From the NCBI GenBank assembly GCA_036443405.1, contig JAZFYD010000012.1:1-16973 (forward strand): 16,973 bases of DNA, written 5' to 3'. Made by a program: the position numbers and the translations under genes. Source of the stretch: JAZFYD01 sp036443405 (GTDB taxonomy: Bacteria; Planctomycetota; PLA2). Under the pieces are notes generated by a model. The model did no database searches. It was given only the letters and a program-made list of their open reading frames with translations, and had not been told where the DNA came from. Below are positions 14,691 through 16,973 of this stretch, in pieces. The stretch's first letter is position 1; the number at the start of each line of letters is the position of its first letter.

Positions 14691-15074
14691 TTATGCCGAC
14701 GCGGGCAGCACGGGCGTCTCGGCCGCGAACCGTTGGCGCAACGCTTCGTGTACGGCGGTCGTCGCGTCGGTCACCCGCTCGCCGTCGATCATCGTCGTGA
14801 AGACCGGATCGGCGTCGGCGCAAGTCTCGTCGGAATCGTCGGTGTCCACGTCGTCAGGTGTCCGGTGCGACCACGCGTAGGCGCACTCCCCGCCGTCCAC
14901 ATCGCCGTCGGTTACGTCAAACACATAGACGTCGCGCTCCCACGCCGTCACGCCGCGGAAACGGATGGCGACATGGACGATCCTGCGGTACTCCGCCACG
15001 CAACCGAAGGCCGCTTCGACCTGCGATTGGTGCTGCGCAACCGGATTGACGATCCCCTCCATAGAAACACCCAC
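14691..15074 (-). CDS. Orphan acidic protein of unknown function
   Basis: I do not recognise this 127-residue protein. From residue about 30 it reads like a folded beta-rich unit (RIVHVAIRFRGVTAWERDVYVFDVTDGDVDGGECAYAWSH), followed by a run rich in Asp (TPDDVDTDDSDETCADAD). A helix-like end has TAVHEALRQRFAAET. There is no signal peptide or membrane segment. The GTG at 15074 is preceded six bases upstream by TAGTGT, which could be a leaderless -10; the ATG at 15062 is the alternative and has no ribosome site. It sits between two lipoprotein genes on the same strand with gaps of 72 and 110 bases. The acidic, non-repetitive product and the fit into the gap argue that it is real, but confidence is moderate. 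Confidence 0.55.
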   Translation of the reverse strand: MGVSMEGIVNPVAQHQSQVEAAFGCVAEYRRIVHVAIRFRGVTAWERDVYVFDVTDGDVDGGECAYAWSHRTPDDVDTDDSDETCADADPVFTTMIDGERVTDATTAVHEALRQRFAAETPVLPASA

Positions 15075-15184
15075 GGGCGAACACTATCCCCTGTTCTCTG
15101 GACGGCAAATCGGATCGCGGGCCAGCGTCTCGTTTCGAGACGGGCCCGCCGCGGCCTCCGCCGGGGCGCGCCGTGCCTCACGCG

Positions 15185-15916
15185 CTACGAGAAATCGGGT
15201 TCGAACGTCGCGAGGTCGAGCACGAACGAAACGGGTGTCGTGACGAGTTCACCCTCGACGTCCGCCGTCACCGCACCGGTGAAAGCGATCGTGCCGGTGA
15301 GTTCGTCGACCGTGAACGCGATCGAACCGCCGGCCACCGTCGCCGGAAGGGCCTGCGTGTTGTCGAGTGTCACCGTCATGGACCCCAGGGCGATCGCGCA
15401 CGCCGCGACCGTGTCCTCGACGTTTCCGGTGCCGGTCACGGTGAAGCCCGTGGCCGAATCCCGTGTGACGGTGAACTGGCCGGCGCCGTTCAGGATCCCG
15501 CCGAGTTGCCACTGCATCGTGAAGGACTCGCCGGCGTCGAGGCCGTCACCGAGGTTGTCGGTGGATGTGACCGTTCCGTTGATCGCGGCATCGGGCGTTC
15601 CGTCGCCGTCTAAGTCGAGGCTGATCGTGAACCCACCGCCGGTCGGATCGTAGTTCACGTCGGCCGGCTGCGCGCCCGGGTTGTCAACGGCGGCGGCCAA
15701 GTCGAGGATTCCGAGAAACATCTCGAACACGTCTTCCATCCCGACGCCAAGACAGTCGCCAGCGGCCTGAAGCGCCGCGCTCGGGCCCTGGGGTGTACCC
15801 GGGCCCGTGTCGCCGGTTGTCCCGCCGCCGCCTCCGCCGCAACCGAGCGCGCTGAGCGCGATCGCCAACGTGGCGCCGGGAATGAGTGCATGGATCTTTC
15901 GCTGCGGTCTGTTCAT
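15185..15916 (-). CDS. Gly-rich lipoprotein of unknown function
   Basis: From the ATG at 15916 the product has 243 residues. The signal MNRPQRKIHALIPGATLAIALSALGC gives a lipidated C26, although Leu at the -2 place is not the usual small residue. A GGGGGG run and a GTTGDTGPGTPQGP linker follow. After a short helical part (about 50-75, CLGVGMEDVFEMFLGILDLAAAV), the rest is beta-rich with many Thr and Asp (FTISLDLDGDGTPDAAINGTV, FTVTRDSATGFTVTGTGNVEDTV, GSIAFTVDELTGTIAFTGAVTADVEGELV). It resembles repeated antiparallel strands of a surface beta-sandwich or beta-barrel. The frame is open upstream to 16018, but only this start gives a lipoprotein signal. No enzyme motif is seen. It is divergent from the metallopeptidase gene. 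Confidence 0.75.
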   Translation of the reverse strand: MNRPQRKIHALIPGATLAIALSALGCGGGGGGTTGDTGPGTPQGPSAALQAAGDCLGVGMEDVFEMFLGILDLAAAVDNPGAQPADVNYDPTGGGFTISLDLDGDGTPDAAINGTVTSTDNLGDGLDAGESFTMQWQLGGILNGAGQFTVTRDSATGFTVTGTGNVEDTVAACAIALGSMTVTLDNTQALPATVAGGSIAFTVDELTGTIAFTGAVTADVEGELVTTPVSFVLDLATFEPDFS

Positions 15917-16093
15917 GTTGTCTCTCTCGCGAGGCCCTGCCCAAAGGCCCGGGTTTGCACCCGCCAACATGGTCACCCGGTTCGAGCCAGGATCAACTAT
16001 CGATTGCCGCCCAGGCACAAAGTCCGCCCGGCGGGCGCGGTTTGAACGTGTGCGCGCAAGGATGCGATCGACCGCAACAGGGCCGTTGTCGTG

Positions 16094-16122
16094 TTGTGCG
16101 TAGTCGCAAGCCTTTGTAGTCT
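16094..16122 (+). promoter_or_regulatory. Putative promoter of the metallopeptidase gene
   Basis: TTGTGC (16094-16099) and TAGTCT (16117-16122) are separated by 17 bases, the ideal spacing. The ATG at 16133 is ten bases after the second hexamer, so the leader would be about four bases. No Shine-Dalgarno site is present. Confidence 0.45.
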
Positions 16123-16132
16123 GGCGCGCCCC

Positions 16133-16973
16133 ATGGCGAAATCAACGAGACGAAGCAGCGCACCCTCCTGGGGCCGCATGAGCGACGAGGACCTGCTCTC
16201 GCTTCGGTTCTGCGATCTCGACATCCGGATCGAAGGCACGTGGCTCGAGGAAATGGTGGACCGACTCCACTGGGAACTCGAGGAGAAAGGCCTGCGCGTG
16301 CGACCGCACTGTTGGCTTTCCACGGAGTGGTTCTCGCCCGACGGAGTGCCGGGGATTGCGATCCCGTTCTATCTTGCGCACCCGCGCCTCATGAACCTCG
16401 AGCAGCGTCAGATGTACGAGGTCGAGGGCGGCGCGCGCAGATCATGCATGCGCATCCTGCGACACGAGGCCGGCCACGCCATCGACTCCGCGTACCGGCT
16501 CCGCCGCAAGCGTCGGTGGAAGAGTGTGTTCGGGCGCGCGTCGGTTCCATACCCCGACTCGTATAGGACGCATCCGCACAGCCGCGAGTTCGTGTTGCAT
16601 CTGGGGTGGTGGTACGCGCAGAGCCATCCCGTCGAGGATTTCAGCGAGACGTTCGCGGTCTGGCTCAAGCCCGGTTCGCGGTGGCGATCGCATTACAAGG
16701 ACTGGCCCGCGCTCAAGAAACTCGAGTTCGTGGACGAACTCATGGGCGACCTCGCGGGCGCTACGCCGCCGGTGCGCTCCAAGGAGCAGGCAGATCCGCT
16801 GTCGAAAGTCCGTCGCACCCTGCGGACACACTATCGGCAGAAACGCAAGCGCTACGGCGTGGATCTGCCTGATGTCTATGCTCGTCATCTCAAGCAACTG
16901 TTTCAAACGGGTGGCCGTCGCGAGACCGCCTACTCGTTTTTGTTTCGAGTCAAAGGGGACTTGCGCGACCTCA
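16133..16973 (+). CDS. Putative zinc metallopeptidase (HEAGH), 3' end outside window
   Basis: The reading frame is open from the ATG at 16133 to the window edge, giving 280 residues with no stop. The zinc site is RHEAGHAID, with ligands H111 and H115 and catalytic E112. The motif DFSETFAVW at about 169-177 supplies a likely third ligand, E172, as in gluzincin-type enzymes. It resembles the family annotated as putative zinc-binding metallopeptidase (Peptidase_Mx-like, PF15887 as recalled, unchecked). No signal peptide or membrane segment is visible; the start MAKSTRRSS is basic, so a cytoplasmic place is likely. C-terminal of the zinc site the protein is basic (RTHYRQKRKRYG near 231-242). The substrate is unknown. 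What follows in the operon is not visible. Confidence 0.8.
   Translation, partial: MAKSTRRSSAPSWGRMSDEDLLSLRFCDLDIRIEGTWLEEMVDRLHWELEEKGLRVRPHCWLSTEWFSPDGVPGIAIPFYLAHPRLMNLEQRQMYEVEGGARRSCMRILRHEAGHAIDSAYRLRRKRRWKSVFGRASVPYPDSYRTHPHSREFVLHLGWWYAQSHPVEDFSETFAVWLKPGSRWRSHYKDWPALKKLEFVDELMGDLAGATPPVRSKEQADPLSKVRRTLRTHYRQKRKRYGVDLPDVYARHLKQLFQTGGRRETAYSFLFRVKGDLRDL

Noticed and set aside
13596..15653. 685-codon plus-strand open frame across three minus-strand genes
   Set aside because: It spans intergenic gaps and lies antisense to lipoproteins with clear signal peptides; no recognisable domain.
16021..16045. GC-rich palindrome CGCCC-GGC-GGGCG in the divergent gap before the metallopeptidase
   Set aside because: Five-pair stem of pure GC, expected by chance at this base composition.

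Overview
The window is a GC-rich bacterial segment of 16,973 bases. It most resembles a Planctomycetota genome. The pointers are a secreted di-haem cytochrome of the kind common in that phylum, several small secreted or lipoprotein genes, loosely packed transcription units and few strong Shine-Dalgarno sites. This assignment is an inference from gene style; no marker gene such as rRNA is present.

Layout. (1) 1-2888: a molybdenum/tungsten-cofactor block. It holds the end of a protein with a molybdate-type periplasmic-binding-like domain, then mobA (MPT guanylyltransferase), then an inverted-repeat element, then a fused NuoE-NuoF diaphorase (formate dehydrogenase beta type). (2) 2902-7225: mixed genes. 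These are an AraC-type regulator, a DUF6265-like secreted protein, a secreted di-haem cytochrome, a DNA alkylation repair protein and, on the minus strand, a secreted thioredoxin-like protein without a CXXC motif. (3) 7392-13179: hemB on the minus strand, divergent over only 30 bases from a plus-strand operon of a MoaD-like carrier, an aldehyde:ferredoxin oxidoreductase (AOR) family tungstoenzyme and a 955-residue formate dehydrogenase catalytic subunit. (4) 13180-15916: an inverted-repeat element at the convergent end of that operon, then three minus-strand genes: a two-domain lipoprotein, an orphan acidic protein and a Gly-rich lipoprotein. (5) 16133 to the end: a zinc metallopeptidase gene cut by the window edge.

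How the parts may work together. FdhA (10312-13179) and the NuoEF fusion (1326-2888) are the two halves expected of a soluble NAD-dependent formate dehydrogenase, although about 7.4 kb separates them. MobA would add GMP to the pterin cofactor that FdhA needs, and the PBP-like domain protein may sense or handle molybdate/tungstate. The MoaD-like protein is a sulfur carrier of pterin synthesis and would feed cofactor to AOR. AOR overlaps fdhA and has no obvious electron-transfer partner of its own, so FdhA plus NuoEF could also take electrons from aldehyde oxidation. That link is inference.

No rRNA, tRNA, CRISPR array, transposase or phage gene was recognised. No gene-free stretch exceeds 300 bases. 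The longest are 13180-13400 (the CACAGA-type inverted-repeat element) and 15917-16132 (a divergent promoter region).
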